From assembly GCF_000349325.1 (NCBI RefSeq), contig NC_020504.1, positions 310,001-374,000 of the forward strand: a stretch of DNA of 64,000 bases, in the 5' to 3' direction. A model generated the notes under the pieces. That model searched no databases and was not told where the DNA came from. It was given only the letters and a program-made list of their open reading frames with translations. Positions 51,395 through 63,619 of the stretch are shown piece by piece (position 1 is the stretch's first letter; every line of letters begins with the position of its first letter). Made by a program: the position numbers and the translations under genes. This DNA is from Streptomyces davaonensis JCM 4913. GTDB taxonomy: Bacteria; Actinomycetota; Actinomycetes; Streptomycetales; Streptomycetaceae.

Positions 51395-51824
51395 GGCACC
51401 ACGCTGGAACCCGAACCCGGACGTACGCACTGGCCGTCATGTGGTCTACAACCTGCACGCGCATTTGGTGTTCGCCACCAAGTACCGACGCAAGGCATTC
51501 ACGGACGAGATGCTGACTCGCTGCGAAGAGATCATGCGAGAGGTCTGCACGGACTTCGAAGCGGACCTCAAGCAGTTCAACGGTGAAGAGGATCACGTAC
51601 ACCTGCTCGTGCACTACCCGCCGAAAGTCCAACTCTCCAAGCTGGTCAACTCCCTCAAGGGCATCTCCGCCCGCTTGCTGCGCAAGGACTACGACGCGCA
51701 CGTGCGCCGGTACCTGTGGGGCGGGCACGTTTGGTCTGGCTCGTACTTCGCCGGAAGCTGCGGCGGGGCGCCTGTGACCGTCGTACAGCAGTACATCGAG
51801 CGGCAGAAACGCCCCGTGGGATGA
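51393..51824 (+). CDS. tnpA: TnpA, Y1 HUH single-strand transposase
   Basis: 143 residues from ATG 51393. The HUH metal motif is DHVHLLVHYP with His68 and His70, and the nucleophile is Tyr134 in TVVQQYIERQK. Further conserved blocks are YNLHAHLVFATKYRRKAF and WGGHVWSGSYFAGSCGG. Length and motifs match active IS200/IS605 TnpA, which cuts and joins single-stranded element ends recognised as hairpins. The start codon overlaps that of tnpB. Confidence 0.93.
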   Translation: MAPRWNPNPDVRTGRHVVYNLHAHLVFATKYRRKAFTDEMLTRCEEIMREVCTDFEADLKQFNGEEDHVHLLVHYPPKVQLSKLVNSLKGISARLLRKDYDAHVRRYLWGGHVWSGSYFAGSCGGAPVTVVQQYIERQKRPVG

Positions 51825-51910
51825 GCTGAACAGTGCAGACCCGTGCTTCGCTGCGGGTCACACCCATTTTGAGATGGCCTTCACCCCCGGCGTAAACGCC
51901 GGAGCACTGG

Positions 51911-52720
51911 CCAAGATCAAAGGTAGACCCCTCGGCTTCCAATTTCCTGAACCGCCCGCCAGAAGCTGTCCAACGGCTACCTCGCGTGCGGGTTCTTGCC
52001 TTCAGCCATCTGAGATTCCGCGAACCCGAGCGTTTCTGCCCGCACGTGCAGTAAATCCGGGCACGAGGCGCAGGAGCCCGAGGCCTACGGCCGACGGATT
52101 TTCCGGATAGCCAAGACGGCCTGGCTCGTGGAGGTCGGCCGCTCGTACTGGTCGAACGACACGAAGAGCTCCATCACGTCCAAGACCCACGTACGGATCA
52201 CCGTCGGCGAACTGGAACACGAGCGCGAAACGCCGGTCGCCCAACCCCCGGCCAAAGGCCGCCTCCGGCGGGCGCTGGGCGGAACCTGACGGACGGCCGC
52301 AGAGCACGCGTCAGCTTCCAGACATGTTCGATTCGACGGTTGCTCACGCTCCTCCCGAGGTGGTGAACACCTGCTGTCCAAGCAAAGGCACCTGCCGTCC
52401 GCGAAAGACGCCCGCCGCCTCGACCACGAACACGGCCGCCTACGCCACCCTCTCAGCAGCTGATCGGACATCCTGCATGCCCTCAACCGATTACTCAGCA
52501 GGTGATCTTTTTGCCGGCGCTCGGGACGGCGGCGGCCAGACCGTTGACACCGCCGCGCGGCCGGCAAAGACCGCTGCGGCACGACCGCTTCCCGTCCGGG
52601 GCCAACCAGACGCTGATCTGTTCCACTCAACAGCCGCAACTCCCGCGCAACCAGGCCTCAGTCTCGCGCATCTGAAACAACGACCGCTTCAACCGGCACC
52701 GGACACCAGCGATCAGGAGG
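51911..52720. other. Gene-poor stretch with one C-terminal gene fragment
   Basis: A plus-strand frame at about 52060-52290 reads EPEAYGRRIFRIAKTAWLVE, VGRSYWSNDTKSSITSKTHV, RITVGELEHE and ends RRALGGT before a stop. It looks like the end of a real protein but has no start; I do not recognise it. From 52290 to 52720 I see no gene other than the leader of the small peptide gene at 52726. Confidence 0.4.
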
Positions 52721-52725
52721 AAAGA

Positions 52726-52845
52726 GTGCGCAAGGCCGTAGTCGGCTTCTTCGTGGCACTGGCGGTTGTACTCGCGGTAGCACCACTCGCCAACGCCGAC
52801 CAGACCCAGACCGTCGCCTGCTGCGGAGGCACAACCGGCTTCTAG
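52726..52845 (+). CDS. 39-residue secreted peptide precursor
   Basis: GTG 52726 follows a near-perfect ribosome site (AGGAGG, 5 nt spacing). The product is RKAVVGFFVALAVVLAVAPL then ANADQTQTVACCGGTTGF. Residues 2-24 form a textbook Sec signal peptide with AxA cleavage (ANA/DQ), leaving a 15-residue mature peptide DQTQTVACCGGTTGF with adjacent Cys and a GG-TTGF tail. The quality of the start signals and signal peptide makes a real gene likely despite the size. Possible roles include an extracellular signal, a redox or metal-binding peptide, or a precursor for modification; no modification enzymes lie next to it. Confidence 0.6.
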   Translation: MRKAVVGFFVALAVVLAVAPLANADQTQTVACCGGTTGF

Positions 52846-53104
52846 AAAGCCGCCGCAGCGGGCGCGCCCCCTAGCCCAAGTCCGCCAGCGCGTGAACGCG
52901 GTGCGAGCCGTCAGCCAATGCACGGCCTCTCGCGTGTGCACCGGCTACTGCGGGAGTTACCGCAGGTCAGGCATCGGCTCATCATGCCGACAGGTGCCCG
53001 GTTCAGGCGGGCTCCGAAGCGCGGGGGCCAGGCTTTGCAGTCGCATGCGCTGCGGCTGGCGCTCATGCACCAGCCGATCATGCGCCCGGCTCCCCACCAG
53101 CGGG

Positions 53105-53190
53105 ACAGCCAACGCAGACGCCTCCCGTACCGGCCAGACACCCTCGACGGCTTCATCACCGGAACCCGCCTCGCCTTCGGTGCATCGCCC
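53105..53190 (+). pseudogene. IS630-type transposase tail fragment
   Basis: The frame LPYRPDTLDGFITGTRLAFG is nearly the same as the last residues of the IS630 transposase at 60622-61706 (LQYRPDTLDGFIAGTGLTFD). Only the tail remains. The upstream 52850-53105 has no supported gene. Confidence 0.6.
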
Positions 53191-53251
53191 TGTCCAGCCG
53201 AAGCCAGACAATTGCGGTGCCGTCGGCCGGAGGACACGAGACGCTGGTGCG

Positions 53252-54103
53252 GTGAATCAGGTTCAGCAGATCGTGGAGCTGGTCGCCGGTGTTCTGGGAG
53301 AAGATGTCATCGGCGCCTACCTCCACGGCTCCTGTGTGTTCGGTGGACTCAGGCCGGCCAGCGACGTAGACGTACTCGTCGTTTCCCGGCGGCGCATGGA
53401 CGAGCAGGATCGACGGGCACTCCTGGGTGGACTGCTGCGGATCTCCGGGTCCCGGAACAAGGCACGCCCCATCGAACTCACCGTGGTCGTCCAGTCCGAG
53501 GTCCGGCCGTGGCGGTACCCGCCGACCGGCGACTTCCTCTACGGCGAGTGGCTGCGTGCCGCATACGAGGCCGGGGAGGTTCCCCAGCCGGAGCCGATGC
53601 CCGATCTGGCCCTGCTCATCACCATGACGCTGACCGGCGACCACCCCCTCACCGGCCCGCACCCGGCGCAGGTCCTCGACCCGGTTCCGCGGGCCGACCT
53701 GGTCCGGGCGAGCGTGGCGGGTATCCCCGGCCTGCTCGACGATCTGGACCACGACACCCGCAACGTCCTGCTGACCTTCGCCCGTATCTGGACGACGCTC
53801 GCCACTGGCCAGATCACGTCGAAGGACGCCGCCGCCAGTTGGGTCCTTGCCCGGCTCCCGCCCGAGCACCGTCCCGCCCTTGAACACGCCAGGCAGCTCT
53901 ATCTCAACTGTCCCTACTCCGAGGAGAACTGGAGCGACGCATTGCAGGCACAGGTGCGTCCGCACGTGGACCACGTGCTCACTGAGATCGACCGGCTCCA
54001 CGACCAGCCCCACGGACGTAAGGGCCACGGCCTCGGGGCGACGCGCATGGCCGCGGAGTTCTCCCAGGAGCCCTGGCAGCCGAATTGTCCAGCCACCAGC
54101 TGA
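53252..54103 (+). CDS. aadA: Aminoglycoside 3''-adenylyltransferase-like nucleotidyltransferase (AadA family)
   Basis: 283 residues from GTG 53252; a GGAGG lies 20 nt upstream, further than ideal. The nucleotidyltransferase motif is AYLHGSCVFGGLRPASDVDV with Gly26-Ser27, Asp38 and Asp40. Family blocks follow: IELTVVVQSEVRPWRYPPTG, DFLYGEWLRAAYEAG, VLDPVPRADLVRASVAG, DTRNVLLTFARIWTTLATGQ and KDAAASWVLARLPPEHRPAL. This is the layout of ANT(3'')(9) enzymes that adenylate streptomycin and spectinomycin. Actinomycete homologues often act on other aminoglycosides or have no tested activity, so substrate is inferred. Confidence 0.8.
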   Translation: MNQVQQIVELVAGVLGEDVIGAYLHGSCVFGGLRPASDVDVLVVSRRRMDEQDRRALLGGLLRISGSRNKARPIELTVVVQSEVRPWRYPPTGDFLYGEWLRAAYEAGEVPQPEPMPDLALLITMTLTGDHPLTGPHPAQVLDPVPRADLVRASVAGIPGLLDDLDHDTRNVLLTFARIWTTLATGQITSKDAAASWVLARLPPEHRPALEHARQLYLNCPYSEENWSDALQAQVRPHVDHVLTEIDRLHDQPHGRKGHGLGATRMAAEFSQEPWQPNCPATS

Positions 54104-54178
54104 CGCCAAGGCTCGCCCGCGCCGATCCTGCGGCACGTCGTGCATGGAGGCTGCGTAACCGCGGTGCGCGCCGTCGGG

Positions 54179-54409
54179 CTATGCCTCGGCAAGGCACAGG
54201 GCGAGGCAGTCCTGGTCGATGATGCTGCCCTCGGCGAACTCTCGGACGACAACGAGCGCCTGGGCAATGTCGTCGCTCCACCATCGCGTCGGCTCGGGCC
54301 GCAGGATCCGTGCAGGCAACGGCGCCGGGCCCTCGCGGCGCAGGGTGCCGAGCCAGCGGTCATCGAAGGCATCACCGCAGGCGAGCCCGGACAACAAGTC
54401 GAGTGCCAC
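54179..54409 (-). pseudogene. ADP-ribosylglycohydrolase N-terminal fragment
   Basis: The minus strand reads RVALDLLSGLACGDAFDDRW, ILRPEPTRWWSDDIAQALVV, VREFAEGSIIDQDCLALCLA. This is the first metal-binding block of ADP-ribosylglycohydrolases (GxAxGDAxG ... WTDDTxMA), with Ser-Asp-Asp in place of Thr-Asp-Asp. It stops after about 80 residues, so the rest (about 200 residues) is lost. It lies between the aadA-like gene and the GH62 gene. Confidence 0.65.
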
Positions 54410-54648
54410 GCGCTGTCGGAGTTGTGGTCAGTGCCGAGCCGCGCGTCCTCGCGGCGATCCTTCACGCTCTGTCAGCCATCTCCTGCGAGGCGTCGGCGGC
54501 CTGTATGGGCCGAGAGGAACCCCGGCCGGGGCACGGCTGGGGTTCCTCGAAGCGGTGAAGCGGTCAGCGGCGGTCAGCGGATGGAACGGCCCACACCGTG
54601 ATCCGCTCGCCCACGCGCCTACAGACCGCGGCACATCAATTTTGAGGG

Positions 54649-59055
<4,407 letters not shown>

Positions 59056-59159
59056 CGGGACCCGTCCCACACGTGAATCGATGACGGCCTACTACTGCAA
59101 CGGTGCTTGTCGTGACTGCTAGCCATGTTGGTCGTCGGTGTGGTTACGGGTGGGGGCCT

Positions 59160-59488
59160 TGCTGATGTCAGGTCATGGGCCGGTGAACTGACCGCTCTCC
59201 ACGAGCGGTTCGGTCCACCGGTTCAGCAGGTCGGAACCGAGGGAGTCGGCACTGGCCTACCTGCACGGGCTGCTCGCACCTTTGGGGCGGAAGAACGGCT
59301 GGACGCCGGCAGAACAGGCCTGCCGTTCAGGCCCGGACCGCATCCGCCGAATGCTGAACAGGATCGATTGGGATGCCGACGGGGTGCTCGATGACGTGCG
59401 GGACTACGTCGTCGAGCACCTCGGTGACCATGAGGCCGTCCTGATCCTGGATGTCGCAGTGCAGACGGGGTGCCCCACCACGGCGTAG
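59160..59488 (+). pseudogene. IS701-family transposase N-terminal fragment
   Basis: After one frameshift near 59220 the sequence reads ADVRSWAGELTALHERFG, then ESALAYLHGLLAPLGRKNGW, MLNRIDWDADGVLDDVRDYV, VEHLGDHEAVLILD. This is the N-terminal domain of a second IS701 subgroup, different from the element at 26590. It stops right at the first catalytic Asp. Confidence 0.7.
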
Positions 59489-59502
59489 TCATGCTGCCAA
59501 CC

Positions 59503-60048
59503 TCAGCTGGAGGCACCAGTGGGCGCTCGGTTGAAGTTCGCGCGATAGGCCGTGGGAGTGAGGCCGACCCGGCCGACCATGTGCTTGCGGAGGGAGTCCG
59601 CGCTGCCCAAGCACTGTTCTGGGCTGCCTGGTTCATGGGCAGTTCGGCCGTCTCCAGCAGTTCTTTGGCCCGGTCGATGCGCCGGTGGAGCAACCATTGG
59701 AGCGGGCTCAGCCCCGTCTCCGCGTGGAAGCGCCGGGTGAGGGTGCGCACGCTCGTCCTGGCGTGACCGGCCAGGTCGGTGCGGGTGAGCGGGCGATCGA
59801 GGTGTTCGAGCGCCCAGACGCGTGTGGGAGCGAGCGAGGTGCCGCGTTCCGGTGGTAGCGGTGCCTGGATGAACTGGGACTGGCCGCCCGGCCGTACGGG
59901 AGGGACGACCGCGAGCCGCGCGGCCGTGTTGGAGACCGCCGCGCCGTAGTCGATTCTGACCAGATGCAGGCACAGGTCGATGGCGGCGGCTGCGCCCACG
60001 GAGGTGAAGATGCCGCCGTCCTCGACGAAGAGGAAGTCGGGCTGCGCA
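59503..60048 (-). pseudogene. GlxA-type AraC-family regulator, truncated and frameshifted
   Basis: The minus strand has the end of a DJ-1/PfpI-like domain (FLFVEDGGIFTSVGAAAAID, LCLHLVRIDYGAAVSNTAAR) followed by an AraC HTH (TRTDLAGHARTSVRTLTRRF, LSPLQWLLHRRIDRAKELLE). The frame shifts near 59610, where the second HTH continues as CLGSADSLRKHMVGRVGLTP and TAYRANF. The first 120 residues are missing at about 60048. The gene is non-functional. Confidence 0.75.
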
Positions 60049-60177
60049 TCGATGGACGAAGATCACCCATCAGAACGGCGCCCAGCACACGAACATCAGG
60101 CAAACCCAGAGCAGCAGCCCGAACAGCCCGTTGGCGCTGTCGGGCAACAGTCCCTCGGCCGCGGCCATGAACAGCAA

Positions 60178-60303
60178 CACGGTTGAGCAGTGCATCAATC
60201 GCATCAAGCAGTGGCGCGGCCTGGCCATGCGAACGGGCAAACTCGCCGTCGCCTACCAGGCCGCCCTACACGTCGCCGCCATCCTCATCTGGACGCGACG
60301 CTG
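60178..60303 (+). pseudogene. IS5-family transposase C-terminal fragment
   Basis: The frame reads NTVEQCINRIKQWRGLAMRT, GKLAVAYQAALHVAAILIWT, the last helix block of IS5-type transposases with the catalytic Glu in VEQCINR. It ends in a stop at 60303, 20 nt before the end of the barstar-like gene. Confidence 0.7.
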
Positions 60304-60546
60304 AACAAGGCGAACCCACGTCGTCACATCAGTGTGTGAAGGACGAGTCGGTTCTGCTCCCCGTCGAAGACGTCGGCCAGAGCCAGGGCTTCGCGGCGGC
60401 CACCGTCAAACAGGCCCCGACGGTCGACATGCACGACCAGGACGTCATGGCTGTCGATCACTTCCGAGATGCCGCGAGCGTGAATCGTGTCCGACCAGGC
60501 ATCCAGGTTTCGGCCGAACCACTTCGGCAATCCGCATGGCTCAGTA

Positions 60547-61720
60547 CTGACTTCGGCTCGTTAGGGTGATCTTCTTCAAAGTCCCTGATGGGCCTGGAGT
60601 GTTGTCTGTATTCCGTGGTGTATGAGGTATGCGGATGGGGGCGGCCTGACCCCTGTGGGACGTCAGCGCCGGGAGACGGTACGGATGCAGGCGGCGGAGC
60701 TGTTCGAGCAGAACATCAAGCCGCCGGAAGTCGCACGGCGCCTGAGGGTAAGCCCGAAGTCGGCCTACCAGTGGCAGCAGATGTGGCGGGACGGTGGCGT
60801 GCGGGCTCTGGTTTCTCGTGGCTCGAGTGGATCGCGATGCCGTCTGTCCCCGCGCTGTCTGGAAAAGCTGGCTGCGTACCTCGATGAGGGGCCAGCCGCG
60901 CATGGCTGGGTGGAGGACCAGGTGTGGACGGCTGCCCGGGTGGCCACGCTGATCGGCAGGAAGTTCCACGTCTCCTACAGCGTCTTCGGGTGCGGTGCCA
61001 CGAGGCTGATGCACCGGCTCGGCTTCAGTCCTCAGGTGCCCGCGCGGCGGGTGGCCGAGCGCGACGAGCAGGCCGTGACCGTGTGGAAGGAGGCGACCTG
61101 GGCCGAGGTAAAAGAACCCGGGCGGCGTGCGGGGGCTACGTCTGCTTCGAGGACGAGGCGGGCTTCACGCGACGACCGCCCAAAGGACGCACCTGGGGCC
61201 GGCGCGGCCGCACCCCGCAGGTGACGGTGAGCGGGCGGCGCTCGGGACGGCTGTCGGTGGCCGGACTGATCGCGATGCGGCCCGGCTCCCGCACCCGGCT
61301 GTGCCACCGCCTGCGCACCCATCCCGCGGGCAAAGGACAACGCCGCAGCATAGGCGAACGGGACTTCATCGCGCTGATCGACGGTGTCCACCACCTCGTC
61401 AAGGCCCCGATCGTGTTGGTCTGGGACCGGCTGAACACCCACGTCTCCCACGCCATGCGTGAGTTGATCGCCGAGCGTGAGTGGCTGACGGTATTCCTGC
61501 TGCCCGCGTACTCTCCGGACCTGAACCCCGTCGAGTGGGTATGGGCACATGTCAAGCGCAGCCTGGCCAACCTCGCCGTCGTCGCCCTCGACCGGCTCGA
61601 AGTCCTCGTACGCAACCGGCTCAAACGCCTTCAGTACCGGCCCGACACTCTTGACGGCTTCATAGCAGGCACCGGCCTGACCTTCGACGACCCAGCATCA
61701 CCCTAATGCGCCGAAGTCAG
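60547..61720 (+). mobile_element. Complete IS630-family insertion sequence in the barstar gene
   Basis: 1174 bp with 24-bp inverted repeats matching at 22 positions (60547-60570, CTGACTTCGGCTCGTTAGGG..., and 61697-61720). It is flanked by TA on both sides (60545-60546 and 61721-61722), the target duplication of IS630. The transposase is encoded in two frames. Fragments of related elements are at 28327 and 53105. Confidence 0.93.
60622..61706 (+). CDS. IS630-family transposase made by a probable -1 frameshift
   Basis: The first frame (ATG 60622) encodes the HTH domain: AAELFEQNIKPPEVARRLRV, SPKSAYQWQQMWRDGGVRAL, to WAEVKEPGR. The second frame continues KRTRAACGGYVCFEDEAGFT with the first catalytic Asp, LVWDRLNTH with the second Asp and LNPVEWVWAHVKRSL with the Glu, ending at 61706. 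The switch needs a -1 shift near 61111, where GTAAAAGAA offers an A-rich slip site. Programmed frameshifting occurs in several IS630-type elements; a mutation is the alternative. The DDE triad is intact. Confidence 0.8.
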
Positions 61721-61862
61721 TAACTGCGTCCCAGAAGTCGTCGAGTGTCTCAAGCCGCTGACCCCGCAGGTCAACGACCAACTCGCTGTCCGTCATCGCA
61801 GCAGCGTAGCCAGCCAAGACATATCAACCAACGGTCAAGAGACAGGACCTAAGTGGCCAGGA

Positions 61863-62273
61863 TCACCCGACGAGTCCGATGGCCTCAATCTCGATCATCC
61901 ACTCAGGGTTGGCGAGTGAGGAGACCTCCACGAACGACTCCGCGAGGTGAGGCTTGTCCGGGAAGTGTTCCTCGCGCAACTGGGCGTAGATGTCCTGCTG
62001 CGCGATGTCCGTGACGAACACGGTCGCCTTGACTACGTCGGCGAGGCTGGAGCCCGCGTTTGTCAGGACCGTCGACAGATTCGCGAGCGCCTGACGGGCT
62101 TGCGTCTCGAAGTCCCCCGCGCCGACCGTGGCTCCCTGGGCGTCAATCGGCGCCTGCCCTGATGTGAAGACCAAGTTCCCGACCCGGACACCGAGCGATA
62201 TACCGGCCGACTCGTACCAGTCGGGTTCCGCGGAGACGCGCACGCGCTCGGCGCCAGGCTGTGTAACAGACAT
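61863..62273 (-). CDS. RidA/YjgF-family protein lacking the usual catalytic arginine
   Basis: 136 residues from ATG 62273. The family pattern is clear: SAGISLGVRVGNLVFTSGQA, GDFETQARQALANLSTVLTN, DVVKATVFVTDIAQQDIYAQ, and the C-terminal EWMIEIEAIGLVG. In RidA enamine/imine deaminases an Arg precedes the conserved VxVxxL strand (ARSxVxV); here the matching stretch is LAESFVEVSS, with Glu at that place. It is therefore unlikely to have RidA deaminase activity and falls among the non-archetypal Rid proteins. It is monocistronic; the upstream region to 62590 does not contain a clear promoter. Confidence 0.85.
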   Translation of the reverse strand: MSVTQPGAERVRVSAEPDWYESAGISLGVRVGNLVFTSGQAPIDAQGATVGAGDFETQARQALANLSTVLTNAGSSLADVVKATVFVTDIAQQDIYAQLREEHFPDKPHLAESFVEVSSLANPEWMIEIEAIGLVG

Positions 62274-62596
62274 ACGACTGACACTCCCTCAAAACTGTAC
62301 ACACGGAGGCCGGGCAGCTGTGATCATCCCGACTTGATCGCCAGCCACGAAATCCTGAGATTCATTCCCGAGGGCTTGCAAGTGCGCCTCGGCACGCTCG
62401 GGTGACAGTTGCATTGCCCACCCACGACGCGACTGGTGTGACTGTGCGGGGCGGCAGGCTGGGCAGCGGCCTTGGCCGTTGCCCAGCACTGATGAGGGGT
62501 CATACGGGGACGCTCCCCGCGGCCGAGGTGATCCCTTCCCGTCCTGGCCGGGGCTCATTGCGGGAGCCGCCTCGGGTCGGCGCCTTCTGCGTGTTG
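62274..62596. other. Short stretch without a supported gene
   Basis: A minus-strand frame contains MQLSPERAEAHLQALGNESQ and ends at 62289. It could be a tiny gene or the tail of a lost one, but it lacks a start with a ribosome site and I do not recognise it. Confidence 0.3.
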
Positions 62597-63544
62597 TCAG
62601 GCGACGCGGAGGATGGTCTTGCCATGGGTGGTGCCCTCGGCGAGGCGTTGCACGGCGATGGCCAGGTCTGCCAGGTCGTACTCGGCGGTGATGTCCACGC
62701 GCACCTGGCCGTCGGCGACGAAGCCGAGTGCTCGTCGGGCACTGCCAGCGAGCCGCTCGGGGTGGGTCTGGCTGAGTAGGTTGCTGTTGTAGGTCACGAG
62801 CGACTTGCCGTGCATGAGCAGGTCGTTGGTGTTGGCCAGGACAGGCTCGTACGTGCCGAGGTTGCCGTATGCCACCAGCCGGCCGTGCGCTGCGAGCTGC
62901 TCGAGGCCGGCGGTGCGGGTCGAGCCGCCGACCGGGTCGAGGATCACGTCGATCTTCTCGTCGCCGAGCTTGGCCGGGAACTCCTCGCGGAGCAGGAGCT
63001 GGTCGTACCCGAACTGCGCGGCGTAGTCGGCCCTGTCGGCGGTGCCGACCACACCGACGATCCGGTCGGCTCCGGCCAGTCGGGCGAACTGGGCGGCGAG
63101 CGTGCCGACTCCGCCTGCGGCTGCGTGGATCAGAACGTTCTCGCCGGGCCGCACGCGCGCGGCGGTGTTGATCAGGTCGTATGCGGTCGGTGCGCCCCAC
63201 CCGAGACCTGCGGCCGTCCTCAGCGGCATGCTGCCGATGCCCAACGTGAGCGTGGCGGGTGCCAGGACCACCTCGGCGTAGGCGCCCGCCGTGGTCAGCG
63301 TGGTGACGGCCTCACCGACACGGCGTGCGTCGACGCCCTCGCCGACCGCGGCTATGTGCCCGGATGCCTCGAACCCTGGGACGAAGGGACGCGGTACGGC
63401 GAAGTGGCCGTCCCGGACCATGGTGTCGCCCCACTGGATCCCGGCATAGGCCACCCGGATCGCCACTTGGCCGGGACCGGGGGCGGGCTCATCGAGTTCG
63501 GTGACCCGGAAGTGGTCATCAGTGTCGAGAACGACAGCCTTCAT
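62597..63544 (-). CDS. Zinc-independent quinone oxidoreductase (MDR superfamily)
   Basis: 315 residues from ATG 63544 (AGGGGGC upstream), the position where family similarity begins: MKAVVLDTDDHFRVTELDEP. The GroES-like fold is followed by a Rossmann domain with the NADPH-binding motif HAAAGGVGTLAAQFARLAGA and VGVVGTADRADYAAQFG. No zinc ligands are present, as in QOR (zeta-crystallin-type) reductases, which reduce quinones or enones with NADPH. It is divergent from a MarR-family gene across 75 nt that hold an inverted repeat, so the regulator probably controls it in response to an electrophile or phenolic compound. Confidence 0.9.
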   Translation of the reverse strand: MKAVVLDTDDHFRVTELDEPAPGPGQVAIRVAYAGIQWGDTMVRDGHFAVPRPFVPGFEASGHIAAVGEGVDARRVGEAVTTLTTAGAYAEVVLAPATLTLGIGSMPLRTAAGLGWGAPTAYDLINTAARVRPGENVLIHAAAGGVGTLAAQFARLAGADRIVGVVGTADRADYAAQFGYDQLLLREEFPAKLGDEKIDVILDPVGGSTRTAGLEQLAAHGRLVAYGNLGTYEPVLANTNDLLMHGKSLVTYNSNLLSQTHPERLAGSARRALGFVADGQVRVDITAEYDLADLAIAVQRLAEGTTHGKTILRVA

Positions 63545-63560
63545 GGTTACAGCCCCCTGC

Positions 63561-63617
63561 GTTGACTCAGTATCCTTACAGTTGACCAACGTAGGTATAT
63601 AAGGCTCCTGAGTCAAC
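63561..63617. promoter_or_regulatory. Divergent promoter region with perfect inverted repeat
   Basis: GTTGACTCAG (63561-63570) and CTGAGTCAAC (63608-63617) are exact 10-bp inverted repeats, 37 nt apart, filling the space between the oxidoreductase and the MarR gene. On the minus strand TTGACT with TACGTT 17 nt downstream fits a promoter for the oxidoreductase. The repeats are probable MarR operators. Confidence 0.6.
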
Positions 63618-63619
63618 CC

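Larger units (their letters stand above)
49977..51910 (-). mobile_element. IS200/IS605-family element with divergent tnpA and tnpB
   Basis: The right end at 49977 (complement of TTCAAT) is fixed by comparison with the solo copy at 34654-34849. It includes a hairpin CCCCTTCC/GGGAGGGG (with a U-G pair) just after tnpB. The left end is less certain; a 6-bp hairpin CCGGCG-TAAA-CGCCGG at 51887-51902, beyond tnpA, is the likely left-end structure. tnpA and tnpB start from the same CATG. All catalytic residues of both proteins are intact. Confidence 0.85.
60324..61796 (-). pseudogene. Barstar-like ribonuclease inhibitor gene interrupted by IS630
   Basis: The 5' part (61796-61721) encodes MTDSELVVDLRGQRLETLDD and FWDAVT; the 3' part (60546-60324) encodes EPCGLPKWFGRNLDAWSDTI and continues to HTLM. 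Removing 60547-61720 and one TA copy restores a single 98-codon frame with the barstar core LPxWFGRNLDAxxD. Barstar proteins bind and block barnase-type ribonucleases or related toxin domains. No barnase gene is visible in the window. The insertion separates the N-terminal strand from the inhibitory helix, so the gene is inactive as it stands. Confidence 0.85.
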
